A stretch of DNA of 61,731 nt from Gnetum montanum (Eukaryota; Streptophyta; Gnetopsida; Gnetales; Gnetaceae): contig MNCI01006175.1 in NCBI GenBank assembly GCA_015680685.1, positions 360,873 to 422,603 of the forward strand. The letters run 5' to 3'. The notes beneath the pieces are model-generated. The model was not told the origin of the DNA, did not search any database, and saw only the letters and a list, made by a program, of their open reading frames with translations. Shown here piece by piece: positions 34,860 to 46,723 of this stretch (position 1 is the first letter of the stretch; each line of letters opens with the position of its first letter). A program made the translations under genes and the position numbers.

Positions 34860-35240
34860 GCACAAAGGTGATGGGAGCATATAAGAACAATAGTTGTTTA
34901 ACTAAAGATCAAGCTCATCAAGTGAAGAAAATGTTGTCTACCATCAATGTAGTCTTAATTCCAATTAAGATTGCAAGTGATGGTGTTGCCAATGGAAGAA
35001 GTATACAGCCTTCATTGACACAGGTGCTACACTTAATTTTGCTCACAAGGATGTCTTAATAATTTGGGTTCAGTCTAAGCCATTGAAGATTGATACAATG
35101 AATGGTGTAAGGTATCTAACACATTTTGCCTTTCGTGTTCCAATTCAGTTGAACAACTCTATTATTGGGACTCCATGGCACCATACACCATTCGAACAAA
35201 TATGATTATCTATTCACCTGAATAATAAGGAAAGAAGACA
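34860..35240 (+). pseudogene. Pararetrovirus aspartic protease
   Basis: The reading YTAFIDTGATLNFAHKDV lies at about 34995-35055, with DTG encoded at 35017-35025, the standard aspartic protease active site. The surrounding frame is shifted relative to the upstream ORF, and a deletion removes the segment before PYTI near 35165, which the minus copy keeps (41498-41989). It follows the acidic coat tail and precedes RT. Confidence 0.8.
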
Positions 35241-35375
35241 AAGATTACTATAGAAATAATTCCTCCTGCACTTCATCAATGTCAACATAATCAGGTTCAC
35301 AATCTATCTACAAATCCTTCATTAGATGACATGCTTACTCAATATTAGATTGAAGATATAGCTAGAAATAAGTAT

Positions 35376-36170
35376 ATGCATAGGCAAAAGATAATGAAAG
35401 CTATAGGATGTATAGTTGTTGAAGCTTTAGAAAAGGAAGCTAGAGAATTAGCAAAAGTAGTTGAGTTATTGAAAAGTTGTTGTTGTGATAGTCCTTTAAC
35501 TTATTGGAATAAGGATAGTCCTATTGCATATATTCCCACTATTCATAATATCCCTATTCACAGTAAAATAATTGTCCTGAATCAGCAAGATGCAGAAGAA
35601 GTTCATAGTCAAGTGGCTGAATTTCTTGAAAAAGGTTTAATTAGGCCATCTTAGTCTAATTATTCTTGTTTATGCTTTGTGGTGATAAACTACATCCCTT
35701 TAAATGCTATCACCATTGAAATTAAATTTCCTCTTCCAAACAAGGAGTTGTTAATTCAAAAGGTTGCTACCAAAAGGATATTCAATAAGTTTGATTATAA
35801 ACATGGCTATCATCAAATAAAAATTGCAGAAAAAGATGTGCATAAAACTACCTTTAGTACACCAGATGTTTTGTTCGAATGGTTGGTAATGCTATTTGGT
35901 CTTAAGAATGTGCCCTCATAGTTTCAACATAAGATAGATGTCATTTTTAAAAATCATCAACAATTTTTGGTTAACTATATTGATGATTTCCTAATAATTT
36001 CTGATACGGTGTAGCAACATGTCCAGCATTTGAAGATTTTTGTTAAGCTTTGCCAAAAGCATGGAATTGGCTTGTCTAGAGATCCAAAGAAATTTCAGGT
36101 AGCATAAACTAAAATTGATTTTTTAGGGGTTCAACTCAAAGGAGGAAGAATCTTTATGTAGCCACATGTT
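35376..36170 (+). pseudogene. Pararetrovirus reverse transcriptase
   Basis: RT landmarks in order: EVHSQVAEFLEKGLIRPS (finger entry), FNKFDYKHGYHQIKI (first Asp), KTTFSTPDVLFEWLVMLFG and GLKNVPS (caulimovirids have EWxVMPFGLKNAPS), and YIDDFL at 35976-35987 with both catalytic Asp kept. Stops at 35652-35654 and 35919-35921 and further ones break it. The FEWLVM-FGLKN signature separates it from the Ty3/gypsy elements elsewhere in the window. Confidence 0.88.
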
Positions 36171-36870
36171 TTGAAGAATATTTCTTTATTTCTTGATGTA
36201 TTAGAATCTAAAAACCAATGTTTAAGGTTTTTAGGTTGTTTAAATTATGTTGCTAAACATATTGAAAAACTAACGGAGAAAACAAATGAAATTGGTCATT
36301 GTAAAACTCAAGTTCCTTTTAAGTGGTCTCATAAGGTGACAAAACAAGTGCAATAGTTGAAGGAGTGCCAGAATCTACCACCATTCTCACCTATATTAAA
36401 GGGTTCATTTATCGTAAACACTTATGCCAGTTATGATGCATGGGCTGTAGTTTTGCTTCAGATAGGAAATGCTCAAGGTGAAGAAGATATTTGTGCCTAC
36501 GCTTCAGGTACATTCCATAAAAATGAATTAAATTACTAGCCTAAGGAAAAAGAAATTTTAGTAGCAATTAAGGGGATTGAAAAGTTTCATATTTATTTAG
36601 TTGAATGACTATTCATCTTGAGAACATATTCTGCAAATTTAGCTACTTTGTTAAAAAGAAAAATCAATCCTTCTCTGAAATTGCAACATTTTTCTTGGTG
36701 GCAATTCTTTATTTCTCAATATCAATTTTTAGTCGAAAGGATTCTTGGTCTAATAAATTATCTGCCTAATGCATTAACAAGAGAATTAATTGAAGTAGAT
36801 GTTTCAACCCAAATGATCATGATGCAACATTCACCTTCTGTAAGCAGTAGTTTGAGGAGTTCAACAACAG
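36171..36870 (+). pseudogene. Pararetrovirus RNase H
   Basis: Starts with the connection KNISLFLDVLESKNQCLRF, then CNTYASYDAWAVVLLQ-like sequence (NTYASYDAWAVVL; first Asp near 36436), ICAYASGTFHKNELNY, PKEKEILVAIKGIEKF (Glu) and QYQFLVERILGLINYLPNALTRE at the end (family: NxLADxLTRE; the Asp is Asn here). Two stops split it into 36171-36356, 36357-36539 and 36618-36926. Confidence 0.85.
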
Positions 36871-36926
36871 TGAAACTTTTAAAAGATCAATGGAGAAGGT
36901 GGCCGGTCCAGACCTTGGAGGATTAA

Positions 36927-37433
36927 GTAAACTAGTGTCAAAATATTTGTGCTATTTTTCCTCAAGAACCTTCAACTAGCATTACTCGAAACTATCCTAA
37001 TCTAGATTTTTATGTAAACACGGCTAGGAAAATAGTTTGTGTGGTGAATAATCTAAAGTGGACTCGCTTAGAACCTAAAATCCTTAAGCATCTAAGGCTA
37101 GCTAAAGTCTTAGATAATATCCTATTAATTAGGTGTCCCTTTTTGTCAAACCAATACACCTACAATTATTTCTCCACTCTTTTAGATTTTGATGGATGGG
37201 AAAGCCAACTATGCACTACCTTTCAGAAGATCAACCTCTATCTAGAGATCACATTGTATGCAAACAAAAGAATTATGAAAAGGCCTCCATGTCAGCTTCA
37301 AGAAGCTCAAGGCAAGATGTCACCTTCCAGTCTCATTGAAGAAGTGGCCAAGTTTATGAAAGCGTGTGAAGACTATAATAAGGCACGTAGTCGAATCTAC
37401 TTTATGCATCATGTAATATTGCATAGTCTGTAA
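36927..37433 (+). pseudogene. Unidentified ORF downstream of the viral RNase H
   Basis: An open frame of 130 codons at 37041-37433 follows RNase H after one or two stops and ends about 100 bases before the TATA box. It starts with sequence rich in Leu and Lys (WTRLEPKILKHLRLAKVL) and shows no domain I recognise. Its place matches the extra 3' ORF or pol tail of some caulimovirids, but a link to a transactivator is only a guess from position. Confidence 0.45.
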
Positions 37434-37530
37434 GCATGTAACATGGTTCACAACGTCTGCTAGTCATGGACCACCTTATGTCCTAGTTTGTTATGTGGTT
37501 GTAAGAACAACACTGAGTTCTTGTTCATAG

Positions 37531-37538
37531 TATAAATA
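37531..37538 (+). promoter_or_regulatory. Pararetrovirus transcript promoter, TATA box
   Basis: TATAAATA about 100 bases after the last pol-side ORF and 490 bases before the primer-binding site, followed by a pyrimidine-rich CTTCTCTCTTCT start region. This is the layout of the pregenomic (35S-like) promoter and leader. Confidence 0.65.
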
Positions 37539-38023
37539 ACCTTCTCTCTTCTAGATGAGAAATAAGAGAGAGGCATCCTTGAGTGTAGTATGAAGTAGTG
37601 TGAAGTCTGAAGTTTGTTTGTACTTCGTAGTGTGAAGTTTGTGCTTTGAATGTGAAGAAGCTTTGGTATGAATCAGTTAATGAAATACTACTTGGGTTGG
37701 AAATTATTTCTACTTTGTTGAATTGAGTGTTGCTTGTATCACTAGAGAGAATCGAGAGAAAAGCAATCACAACTGTGTTGCAACCAGCGCTGAGTGAGTT
37801 AGCAAATCAAGGTCGTATTTTGTTACTGCTCCATATTCATTATCTTTTTCATCTTCCACAATGATGTTTTTTTTAAAACTCAGAAGCACTCTGATGCTAA
37901 ACAACATTTCCAGTCTCTGTGTGAATACCATAAATCTCTAGTGAACATGATTATGGAAGATCAAGAGGAGATGTGCTGCCATTGTTGTCAATGTCCCAAA
38001 ACTACCAAGGTAGACCCCGCAAA

Positions 38024-38040
38024 TGGTATCGAAGCCATGG
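38024..38040 (+). other. Pararetrovirus primer-binding site (tRNA-Met)
   Basis: TGGTATCGAAGCCATGG matches the caulimovirid minus-strand primer site TGGTATCAGAGC with two changes (AG inverted to GA). The ATG inside it, at 38037, is the point from which ORF1 is conserved with the minus copy. Confidence 0.8.
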
Positions 38041-38600
38041 CTAAAGTCATCTATGATTATATTGGTAGTGATGTTGATCATGCTTCTGGAGCGAGAAAGA
38101 AGCATGGCGATATGCTATGGGCATTAGCTGAAAAGAAAGTAGCAGAAAGAGAAGAAGTCATCTTCAACTATTATTGGATAATGGGTCAAGGTTATACTTC
38201 TATTCCTTCTCTAACTACTTATGATCCTATTGAATGTCTCATACCTAAAAGAAGTCCTTCTATTCCTTCTAATTTGTTACATATCGCTGAGTCTATTCCA
38301 AATCCTTTAGAAGATGATTTGTTAAAGTTTCATGAAGAGCTTATTAGTTTGATTGAAAGTTGAAAACAAGAAAAAATGGCAATAAAAAATGAAAAAGGAA
38401 AAGTTGTAATACAATTTCATGAAGAAATTCTGGCAGAAATGGATCAATCTTTTGTTGGTGGTGTTATTTCTATTCATCAACCTATTGAAGAAGTTGGATC
38501 TTCAGATGATCACGTGGTTCCTAATCTTGAAATTAAAGAAGATGTTGTGAAAATTCCTGCATATTCTAAAGCTGGAGAATTTTTCATTTATCCTTCATAA
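38037..38600 (+). pseudogene. Pararetrovirus ORF1 region
   Basis: The frame from 38037 reads MAKVIYDYIGSDVDHASGARK and continues to 38363; a stop is followed by the same frame region at 38376-38600, rich in Glu and Val. The minus copy has the same protein at 46154-46723. In + orientation the frame is open upstream to 37941 but similarity starts at the Met in the primer site. No known domain. It is the N-terminal part of the movement-protein ORF or a separate ORF. Confidence 0.65.
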
Positions 38601-38639
38601 TATTTTAATGATTGACATGCATAAGAAAGACCACATCCA

Positions 38640-39760
38640 CTAGAAGCCTTGATTGGGCTTGAAGAACCCAATCCATTTCAAGTCGAAGATGAGGAGTTGA
38701 TTCATAAAATAGAAAGTGGTCAGAAAGTTCCTTTTGAGGATTACTCTGCAAAAATTGTAGATGAGTTCGCTCAAATGTCTTTGGATGCTGAGGAAGAAAG
38801 ACACATGCATCATCGAGTGTTTTGATTGCAACATCTGGTCGAAGATAATGAAGTACGTGATCTGATGGACATTAAAGACTATGATCCAGAAATGCATTGA
38901 GCCTTTATGATGTGAGGTAAGTCAATTGAACTCCTTTAGAATAAAGAAGAGATGTTCAAAGACCAAAAAGCTATTCTACCCTTGCATGAAGTTTTGTTAC
39001 AAAAAAGATCTTTTGTTAGTAGTGATGGCAAGATAAATTTTCCTGATGTTACAAAGCAGGAAATTTATAATTTCTCCAATGTTTTCTCTACTCATATGTC
39101 AATAAGTATTAAGCAATGTGAAGCTTTGTTAGATATAAAGGACCATGGTATTTGTCCAGTGTTTTTACCTTTTTTTACTAAAGAAGAAGTCTCTGAGTGG
39201 AAAAACAAAGGTTTCCATTATGTGCATATACAACAAATAGATATTATTATTAGTCCTAAATTTAATTGTGATATTGGAGTAGAATTCATGGTTACCTTGT
39301 TAGATAGTCGTATAATAGGAGGTGCAAGTGCTCATGATGATCCTAACGCTATCTAGGATCATGCAAAAATTTGTCAATTCAAGGGTGTTTTGTTTGTGGA
39401 TGCCCTTTGCTTGGTTCAACCAAATTTCTAGTTAGCTTTAAGTGATGAATATATTTCATCTACTTTGCTTCTTTGTGTGGAGATCCATGGTGTGTAGTTA
39501 CTTCCTGGTTCCATGTATGTTGCTATTGGTGCTCATGGCATATTCCAACTATCCAACACAATTTTGATGAACCATAAATTAAAATGGAAAATCAAATTTC
39601 CTATTGGAAGTAAACATCTAATAGGCTGTGGATGTAGCATTGATGTAGAAGGTTATGTCCAAGGTTTTCCAAGGATGCAACCCTATCTAAAAGATCAGGA
39701 GTTTCAAACAGTTCCAAAAAGTCATCATCGATGGAGTAAATACCTAATGCAATAGTTTGC
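38640..39760 (+). pseudogene. Pararetrovirus movement protein (30K family)
   Basis: Pieces 38952-39356 and 39513-39755 in register with stops between them. Features of the 30K fold: HEVLLQKRSF start, KNKGFHYVHIQQIDIIISPKF (the strand with HI and the basic run), VTLLDSRI (the conserved LLDxR element), FKGVLFVDALCLVQP and GSMYVAIGAHGIF. In caulimovirids this protein enlarges plasmodesmata. It lies between ORF1 and the coat region, as expected. The homologous gene in the minus copy is split by a solo LTR. Confidence 0.8.
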
Positions 39761-39799
39761 CAGATTTGCTGTGATCTCTTTATAAGCTTTGTTGCCCAC

Positions 39800-40493
39800 T
39801 CTTCCACCTATCAAGCATGGTTCAAGTTTCAATTCTTCAAATCCGAAGCCGACATCACCAAATTTTGATGCTAAAGATCATCTTTTCATGTTACAATCTC
39901 ACAAAACTATGCATGGATGAAGATTGGTGTTGCAAGAAAATGGTTACCAAGGGGGTCATATATGACAATAGCTAATGAAGATGCTAATCCTCCAAATATG
40001 CTTGTTGATTGTAGCTATTTATTAGAGCATTCTGTTGATTCTGCACAAAATCAATGGGATGAGATACAGTAATTGAATTATTTGGTGAATTGGACCAACT
40101 ATTGTTATAAAAATTGGAATTTGATAGAAGGTTCTATAGTTAATATAGAAAGGTTTATTGGTCAATTAGATGAAAAAGTGATCCAGATTCAAGAAAGACT
40201 TCAGTCTGCAGAAGAGTTTGCTACTAAGAAGAAAGTTGATAGGAAGGTGCCCGCATGGATAGAAGTTTTTACTTTGGATAATCAACTGAAGCTACCTCAA
40301 CTTCACAAAGTCAAAACATTTCACAGTACAAAAATAGAAGACCTTATAGAAAAGATTAAAAGGTTGAAAGCTAAGAAGAAGTTGAAACAACCTCAATAAC
40401 CATCATCAGCTGCAGCTACACAAGCAAATACCCCGCCTGGAGATGCAAATGAAGATAGTGAAAATTAAGGTGATGATAGTCATCGCAAATGGT
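39800..40493 (+). pseudogene. Pararetrovirus coat-protein N-terminal region, coiled coil
   Basis: Piece 40073-40399 has heptad-like Leu/Ile spacing (VNIERFIGQLDEKVIQIQERL) and a Lys-rich end (RLKAKKKLKQPQ), then a short acidic linker. The minus copy continues into the coat core (43014-43574), but the plus copy stops at the tail-to-tail junction at about 40493. Function inferred from position only. Confidence 0.6.
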
Positions 40494-41568
40494 ATCATAA
40501 TTCAAACAACCTAAAAACATTAACCATTGGTCTTTAGATTCTAATACATCAAGAAATAAAGAAATCTTCTTCAAAACATGTGACTGCATAAAGATTCTTC
40601 CTCCTTTGAGTTGAACCCTTAAAAAATCAATTTCAATTTGCAATACCTAAAATTTATTTGGATCTCCAAATAAGCCAATCCCATACTTTTGGCAAAGCTC
40701 AGCAAAAATCTTCAAATGTTGGACATGCTACTGCACCATATCAGAAAATATTAGGAAATCATTAGTATAGTTAGCCAAAAATTGTTGATGATTTTTAAAA
40801 ATGACACCCATCCTATGTTGAAACTGTGAGGGTGCATTCTTAAGACCAAATGGAATTACCAACCATTCAAACAAATATTCTGGTGTACTAAAGGCAGTTT
40901 TATGCACATCTTCTTTTATAATTTTTATCTAATAGTAGCCACTTTTATAGTCAAACTTACTAACTATCCTTTTAGTAGCAACCTTTTGAATTAATAGCTC
41001 CTTATTTGGAAGAGGCCACTTAATTTCAATGGTGACAACATTTAAAGGGATGTAGTTTATCACCATTATAGCTTTTCCTCTCTTTTGTTCAACATGATTC
41101 CGAACCACAAAACATGAATAGGCATAATTATACTAAGATGGCCTAATTAAACCTTTTGCAAGAAATTCAGCCACTTAACTATGACCTTCTTCTACATCTT
41201 ATTGATTTAGGACAATTGGTTTACTCTGAAATAGGGATATTATGAATAGTGGGAATATATGCAATAGGACTATCCTTATTCCAATAAGTTAAAGGATGAT
41301 CATAACAACAACTTTTCAATAACTCAACTACTTTTGCTAATTCTTTAGCTTCCTTTTCAAAAGCTTCAATAGCTATACATCCTATAGCTTTCATTATCTT
41401 TTGCCTATGCATATACTTATTTTTAGCAATATCTTCAATATCATATTGAGCAAGAATGTCATATAATGAAGGATTTGTAAATAGATTGTGAACCTGATTA
41501 TGTTGACATTGATGAAGTGCAAGAGGAATTCTTACAAAAGTAATTTTTCTTCTTTCCTTGTTCTTCAA
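40494..41568 (-). pseudogene. Pararetrovirus RT and start of RNase H, minus copy
   Basis: ORF 41221-41568 carries the segment before RT (EFEKEAKELAKVVELLKSC-like; NIPISE). RT can be followed with stops down to 40750, where the YIDD motif is NYTNDF, so the first catalytic Asp is Asn. ORF 40416-40643 gives IDFLRVQLKGGRIFM and ISLFLDVLESKDQWLMF and then runs across the junction into plus-copy DNA. Confidence 0.8.
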
Positions 41569-41989
41569 GTGAATAGATAATCATATCTGTTCCAATGGTG
41601 TATGGTGCCATGGAGTCCATAAAGTGCAAACTAATTCCCACATCGAATCCACTGTCACTTATTTGGACAAAATTGGTTGTCCCAATAATAGAGTTATTCA
41701 ACTGAATTGGAACACCAAAGGAAAAGTGTGTTGGATACCTTACACCATTCATTGTATCAATCTTCAATGGCTTGGACTGAACCCAAGTGGTTAAGACATC
41801 CTTGTGAGAAAAATTGAGTGTAGCACCTATGTCGATGAAGGCTATATACTTCTTCCATTTGGCAACACCATCAACTGCAATCTTAATTGGAATTAAGACT
41901 ACATTGATGGTAAACAAAATTTTCTTCACTTGATGAGCTTGATCTTCAATTAAATAGTTATCATTCTGATATGCTCCCATCACCTTCAT
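41498..41989 (-). pseudogene. Pararetrovirus aspartic protease, minus copy
   Basis: 163 open codons. The active site is KKYIAFIDIGATLNFSHKDV, with DIG in place of DTG kept by the plus copy. Downstream sequence (FGVPIQLNNSIIGTTNFVQI, SMAPYTIGTDMII) gives the rest of the fold, which is deleted in the plus copy. It precedes RT on the same strand. Confidence 0.82.
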
Positions 41990-42284
41990 GAAAAACCATT
42001 CTTTCTACACTGGAAATATTTTTTGATAAGTGGTTATGAGAAACTTGAAAAGTACCTTAGCAATCACTTTGGTTGGAACTGGTTCTTCAAAAGAAGATGG
42101 AGGTTCAATTTCTGAGAAACCTCTAGGCAACGTCTTATTATATTTCAAGGTGGAACAACTAGCTTCATTATCAACTGATTCCTACAAAATAAACAAATCA
42201 TTAGAAAAATTGTTGATGTAGTCATCGATGTTGTCTTCCTTGATATGTGCATTTGATGTCTCCTCCATAAATTACAGTAATTCT

Positions 42285-42560
42285 TCATATTCTTTTGGAG
42301 TGAAATCTTACATCTAGGCTATTTCTAATTCTCGCCATGTAAATCCAGGACTTTTGTTCCTTGTGTTCCTCTTGAGACTCATCTTCACTTTCTCCAGAAT
42401 CTTCACTTGGATCATCAAAAAATTTCCAATATTCTTGATAAACATCAAATAAAGCTTTGGTTTTTGGATTAGCTTGTTTTTTGGGACATTCATACAAATA
42501 ATGTCTAGTTTCTTTGCAATTTTAGTAATAGACTTCTTTCTTGTTAACCAAACCTTTTCT
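42285..42560 (-). pseudogene. Pararetrovirus coat zinc knuckle and acidic tail, minus copy
   Basis: The reverse complement gives NCKETRHYLYECPKKQANPK, the knuckle with its first Cys position Tyr and a stop next to it, then FDVYQEYWKFFDDPSEDSGESEDE. Compared with the plus copy it has lost about a dozen residues of the acidic run. Confidence 0.75.
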
Positions 42561-42599
42561 TCTCTTGATAAACATTCTCCTTCATTGTGGGAAATTATG

Positions 42600-44200
42600 A
42601 AACACTGACATTCTTTGTCTCCAAGGCCTAAACAGAAAATGTCTAAACCCTCTTCTTCTTAGCATGCCTCGTTTATGACTTCTAAGAGGCAGTCTTGGTG
42701 CAGGATTGAACACATCAACTCCATTCAAATGAGCACACACATTGGTAGATGGCATTAACTTGGTGAGAGAGATATGGTAACATGCCTTTTATAGCTCCTA
42801 TCTTGCCATGTGCACAATGTTAGTGAAATACATTGTCGACAGATCCATTTGTTTTTATATCAACTTGTATAACACCATATGATCCAATTTAGCTAGTAGT
42901 GCTCCCAAGTACAAGTAAGCAATCATAGGATCCCTATTAAGTGCTAACCTATATACTTCTTTGGCATATTCTGTGCTAAATTACTCAAAGTAGGCCAAAT
43001 TATGCAATTTTCACTAAGATAACATCAACTTATCTTTTAATCTCAAATTGAATGACAAATCCACAGTAAATTTTGTTACCATGGAAATGAAGAGACCTTG
43101 CAATCCTCCTTCGAGAAACTCTTCTTGTTGAGATATGGTGGAACTTTCCCACCAATGATGAATCTTTACAATAGATCTCATTAAGCCCCCAATGATTATT
43201 GTTCTTTCATATAAATTCAAGACATTCATTACTACTCGAAGTTGATCTATCCACAATCTTAAAGCATGCAATACCTCTTTCGGCGGTAGGTAATCAATGT
43301 CAATTACCAAGATAGTTGTAGCTGGTCATTGTTGAAAGGTAGTGAATGGTGGAGGTTGAGGATACTAGTTCCATGGAAGTCTTGGAACAGCATTCCTTAC
43401 CATCATGAATTTAGTTTGAAAACCTAATTCTTCAAGCAGTTGTTGATATTTGCAATGACTATCACCAGCTTGATTTTCACCGTCTCCATCTGCATCTCCA
43501 AGCGAGGTACTTGCTTGAGCAACTATAGTTGATGATGGTTGTTGAGGTTGTTTCAACTTCTTCTTAGCTTTCAACCTATTAATCTTTTCTATAAGGTCTT
43601 TTTTTTTTCACTGTGAAACTTTTTGACTTCATGAAGTTGAGGCAACTTTAGTTGATTAGCCAAAGTGAAAAATTCTTTCCATACGGGCACCTTCCTATCA
43701 GTTTTCTTCTTAGTAGCAAAATTTTTTGCAGACTTAAGCCTTTCTTAGATCTAGATTACTTTTTCATCTAATTGGCCAATTAGCCTTTCTATATTAACTA
43801 TAGAACCTTCCATCGAATTCCAATTTCTATAAAAATAGTTAGTCCAATTCACCAGATAATTCAATTATCGTATCTCATCCTATTGAATTTGTGTAGAATC
43901 AACAAAATGCTCCAAAAAATAGGTACAATAAGCATGTGTATCTAGAGGATCAGCATCTTTATTAACTATTTTCATATATGACCCCCTTGGTGGCCATTTG
44001 CCTCCAAACACCAATCTTTGTCCATGCACAGTTTTGTGAGACTATAACATGAAAAGATGACCTTTAGCATCAAAATTTGGTGACGTTGACTTCTTCAGAT
44101 TTGAAGAACTAGAACTCAAACCATGCTTGAAAGGTGGAAGAGTGAGTGGAAGAGCGTCTAAAGAGATCACAATAGATCTAGCAAATTGCTACATTGGGTA
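42600..44200 (-). pseudogene. Pararetrovirus coat-protein core, minus copy
   Basis: Open pieces 43365-43574 (Lys-rich KAKKKLKQPQQP, then DGDGENQAG linker) and 43014-43310 (IDIDYLPPKEVLHALRLW and HHWWESSTISQQEEFLEG), followed by a broken basic stretch (APRLPLRSHKRGMLRRR). It sits between movement protein and zinc knuckle, so it is taken as coat. The central part (about 42870-43450) is absent from the plus copy. Confidence 0.65.
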
Positions 44201-44646
44201 TTTACTCCATCAATGATGACTTTTTGGAACTGTCTAAAACTCCTGATCTTTCAAATAGGGTTGCATCCTTGGAAAACCTTGGACATAACCTTTTGCATCA
44301 ATGCTACATCCACAAGTTGTTATATGTTTACTTCCAATAGGAAATTTGACTCCCCATTTTAATTTATGGTTCATAAAAATTATGTTGGATAGCTGGAATG
44401 TGCCACGAGCACCAATAGCAACATACATTGAACCAGGAAGTAACTGCACACCATGGATCTCCACACAAAGCAGTAAAGAAGATGAAATATATTCATCACT
44501 TAAAGCTAACTGGAAATCTGGTTGAACCAAGCAAAGGGCATCCACAAACAAAACACCCTTGAATTGAAAAATTTTTGCAAGATCCCAAATAGCATCAAGA
44601 TCATCATAAGTGCTTGCACCTTCTATTATATGACTATCTAACAAGG

Positions 44647-45458
44647 TGATGAGTGGCAAGGTACCCCTACACTCAACCATACGAATACGAGCATGTACGC
44701 GCAATCCGGTCAAACTCCGCAGACTAAATGCCTTAACGCCACAAGAAACACTTGGGGTTAATCGTTCGTTGTCTTCCCAAGCTTGCTTGTATGTGTCACG
44801 GTGTATGGTTAAGCAAGTCTGAGGTATNNNNNNNNNNNNNNNNNNNNNNNNNNNNNNNNNNNNNNNNNNNNNNNNNNNNNNNNNNNNNNNNNNNNNNNNN
44901 NNNNNNNNNNNNNNNNNNNNNNNNNNNNNNNNNNNNNNNNNNNNNNNNNNNNNNNNNNNNNNNNNNNNNNNNNNNNNNNNNNNNNNNNNNNNNNNNNNNN
45001 NNNNNNNNNNNNNNNNNNNNNNNNNNNNNNNNNNNNNNNNNNNNNNNNNNNNNNNNNNNNNNNNNNNNNNNNNNNNNNNNNNNNNNNNNNNNNNNNNNNN
45101 NNNNNNNNNNNNNNNNNNNNNNNNNNNNNNNNNNNNNNNNNNNNNNNNNNNNNNNNNNNNNNNNNNNNNNNNNNNNNNNNNNNNNNNNNNNNNNNNNNNN
45201 NNNNNNNNNNNNNNNNNNNNNNNNNNNNNNNNNNNNNNNNNNNNNNNNNNNNNNNNNNNNNNNNNNNNNNNNNNNNNNNNNNNNNNNNNNNNNNNNNNNN
45301 NNNNNNNNNNNNNNNNNNNNNNNNNNNNNNNNNNNNNNNNNNNNNNNNNNNNNNNNNNNNNNNCAGGAAAAGACGTGATATCACAGGGGATGCGATATAG
45401 CGGCGGCCGCGATATCGCGTACGCGATATCGCGGCGCTATGCATGTCGTGTCTCATCA
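44647..45458 (-). mobile_element. Solo LTR of the Athila family in the movement-protein gene (module B)
   Basis: Starts TGATGAGTGGCAAGG, ends GTGTCTCATCA, with CAAGG at 44642-44646 and 45459-45463. The left 181 bases match the LTR at 31780; the right 95 bases have GC-rich GATATCGCG palindromes and resemble 1-51. The total of 812 bases including 536 N agrees with the 835-base LTR length, so a solo LTR is likely, though the gap could hide more. Confidence 0.82.
44828..45363. other. Assembly gap (536 N)
   Basis: All N. The open frames reported across it are meaningless. Confidence 1.
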
Positions 45459-46153
45459 CAAGGTAACCATGAATTCTACTCCAACATCATAATTGAATTT
45501 AGGACTGACAATAATATCTATTTCCATATATGCACATAATGGAAACCCTTATTTTTCCACTCAGAGATTTCTTCTTCATTGAAAAAAGGTAAAAACACTG
45601 GATGAATACCATAACCCTTTATATCTAAAAAAGCTTCACATTGCTTAATACTTTTTGACATATGAGTAGAGAAAACATTGGAGAAATTATAAATTGATTG
45701 CTTTGTAACTTCAAGAAAATTTATCTTTTCATCATTACTAACAAAAGATCTTTTTTGTAACTAAACTTCATGTAAGGGCAGAATAGCTTTTTGGTCTTCG
45801 GACATCTCTTCTTCATTCTTAGGGAGTTTGATTGACTTACCTTGCATCATAAAGGCTTGATGCATTTCTGGATCATAGTCTTCAATGTTCATTAGATCAC
45901 GTACTTCATTATCTTTGAGCAAATGTTTCAGTTGAAACACTCGACGAGGCATGTGTCTTTCTCCCTCAACATCCAAAGACATTTGGGAAAAATCATCTAT
46001 AATTTTTGCAAAGTATTCCCCAAAAGAAACTTTTTGACCACTTTCTATTTTACGAATTAACTCCTCATCTTTGGCTTGAAACAAATTGGGTTCTTCAGGC
46101 CCAATCAAGTCTTCTAACGAATGTGTTCTTTCTTCTTCATGCCAAAAATTAAA

Positions 46154-46723
46154 CTATTTTGAAGGATAAATGAACAATTCTCCAACCTTAGAATATGCAG
46201 GAATTTGCACAACATCTTCTTCAATTTCAAGATTAGGAACCACTTGATCATCTGAAGATCCAACTTCTTCAATAGGTTCATAAATACAAATAACACCACC
46301 AACAAAAGATTGACCCATTTCTGCAAGACTTTCTTTATGAAATTGTATTACAGATTTTCCTTTTTCATTTTTTATTGTCATTTTTTCTTTTTTTCAACTT
46401 TCAATCAAACTAACAAACTCTTCATGAAACTTTAACAAATCATCTTCTAAAGGAATTGGAATAGACTTAGCGATATGTGACAAATTAGAAGGAACAGAAG
46501 GACTTATTTTAGGCATGAGACATTCAATATGATCATATGTAGTAAGAGAAGGAACAAAAGTGTAACTTGACCCATTTTCCAATAATAGTTGGAAATGACC
46601 TCTTCTCTTCTGCTCCTTTCTTTCTAGCCAACGGCCATAGCATATCGCCATACTTCTTTCTTGCTCCAGAAGCATAATCAGCATTAGTACCAATATAATC
46701 ATAGATGACTTTAGCCATGGCAT
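46154..46723 (-). pseudogene. Pararetrovirus ORF1 region, minus copy
   Basis: Starts MAKVIYDYIGTNADYASGAR at 46718, the homologue of the plus copy ORF at 38037. Continues through overlapping frames 46394-46723 (IPIPLEDDLLKFHEEFVSLIES) and 46154-46381 with one frameshift and one stop. Viral similarity ends at the CCATGG of the primer-binding site. Confidence 0.65.

Larger units (their letters stand above)
33895..40493 (+). mobile_element. Endogenous pararetrovirus (Caulimoviridae-like), plus copy
   Basis: Old integrated viral DNA, circularly permuted. It begins in the coat-protein region and reads coat zinc knuckle, protease, RT, RNase H, an extra 3' ORF, promoter with TATA box, tRNA-Met primer-binding site, ORF1, movement protein, and ends again in the coat region. 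RT and movement-protein signatures place it in Caulimoviridae; I cannot name the genus. Only about 0.6 kb of coat region is missing compared with the minus copy, which suggests a genome near 7.2 kb. All genes are broken by stops and frameshifts. Confidence 0.88.
44234..46108 (-). pseudogene. Pararetrovirus movement protein, minus copy, split by a solo LTR
   Basis: The N-terminal part is in 45761-46108 and the broken stretch down to 45464 (VGVEFMVTL at the edge). The C-terminal part is 44234-44641 (TLLDSHIIEGASTYDD, FKGVLFVDALCLVQP, GSMYVAIGARGTF). The split falls at LLDxR and the five bases CAAGG are repeated on both sides of the LTR. The C-terminal half is the best-preserved viral reading in the window. 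Confidence 0.82.

Noticed and set aside
35376-36926. The 33.9-46.7 kb RT as another Ty3/gypsy element
   Set aside because: The FEWLVM-FGLKN signature, the 30K movement protein, the knuckle-acid tail order, the lack of integrase and LTRs, and the primer site next to ORF1 all fit a caulimovirid.
44752-45459. Frames of more than 200 codons on both strands
   Set aside because: They consist of the N gap.
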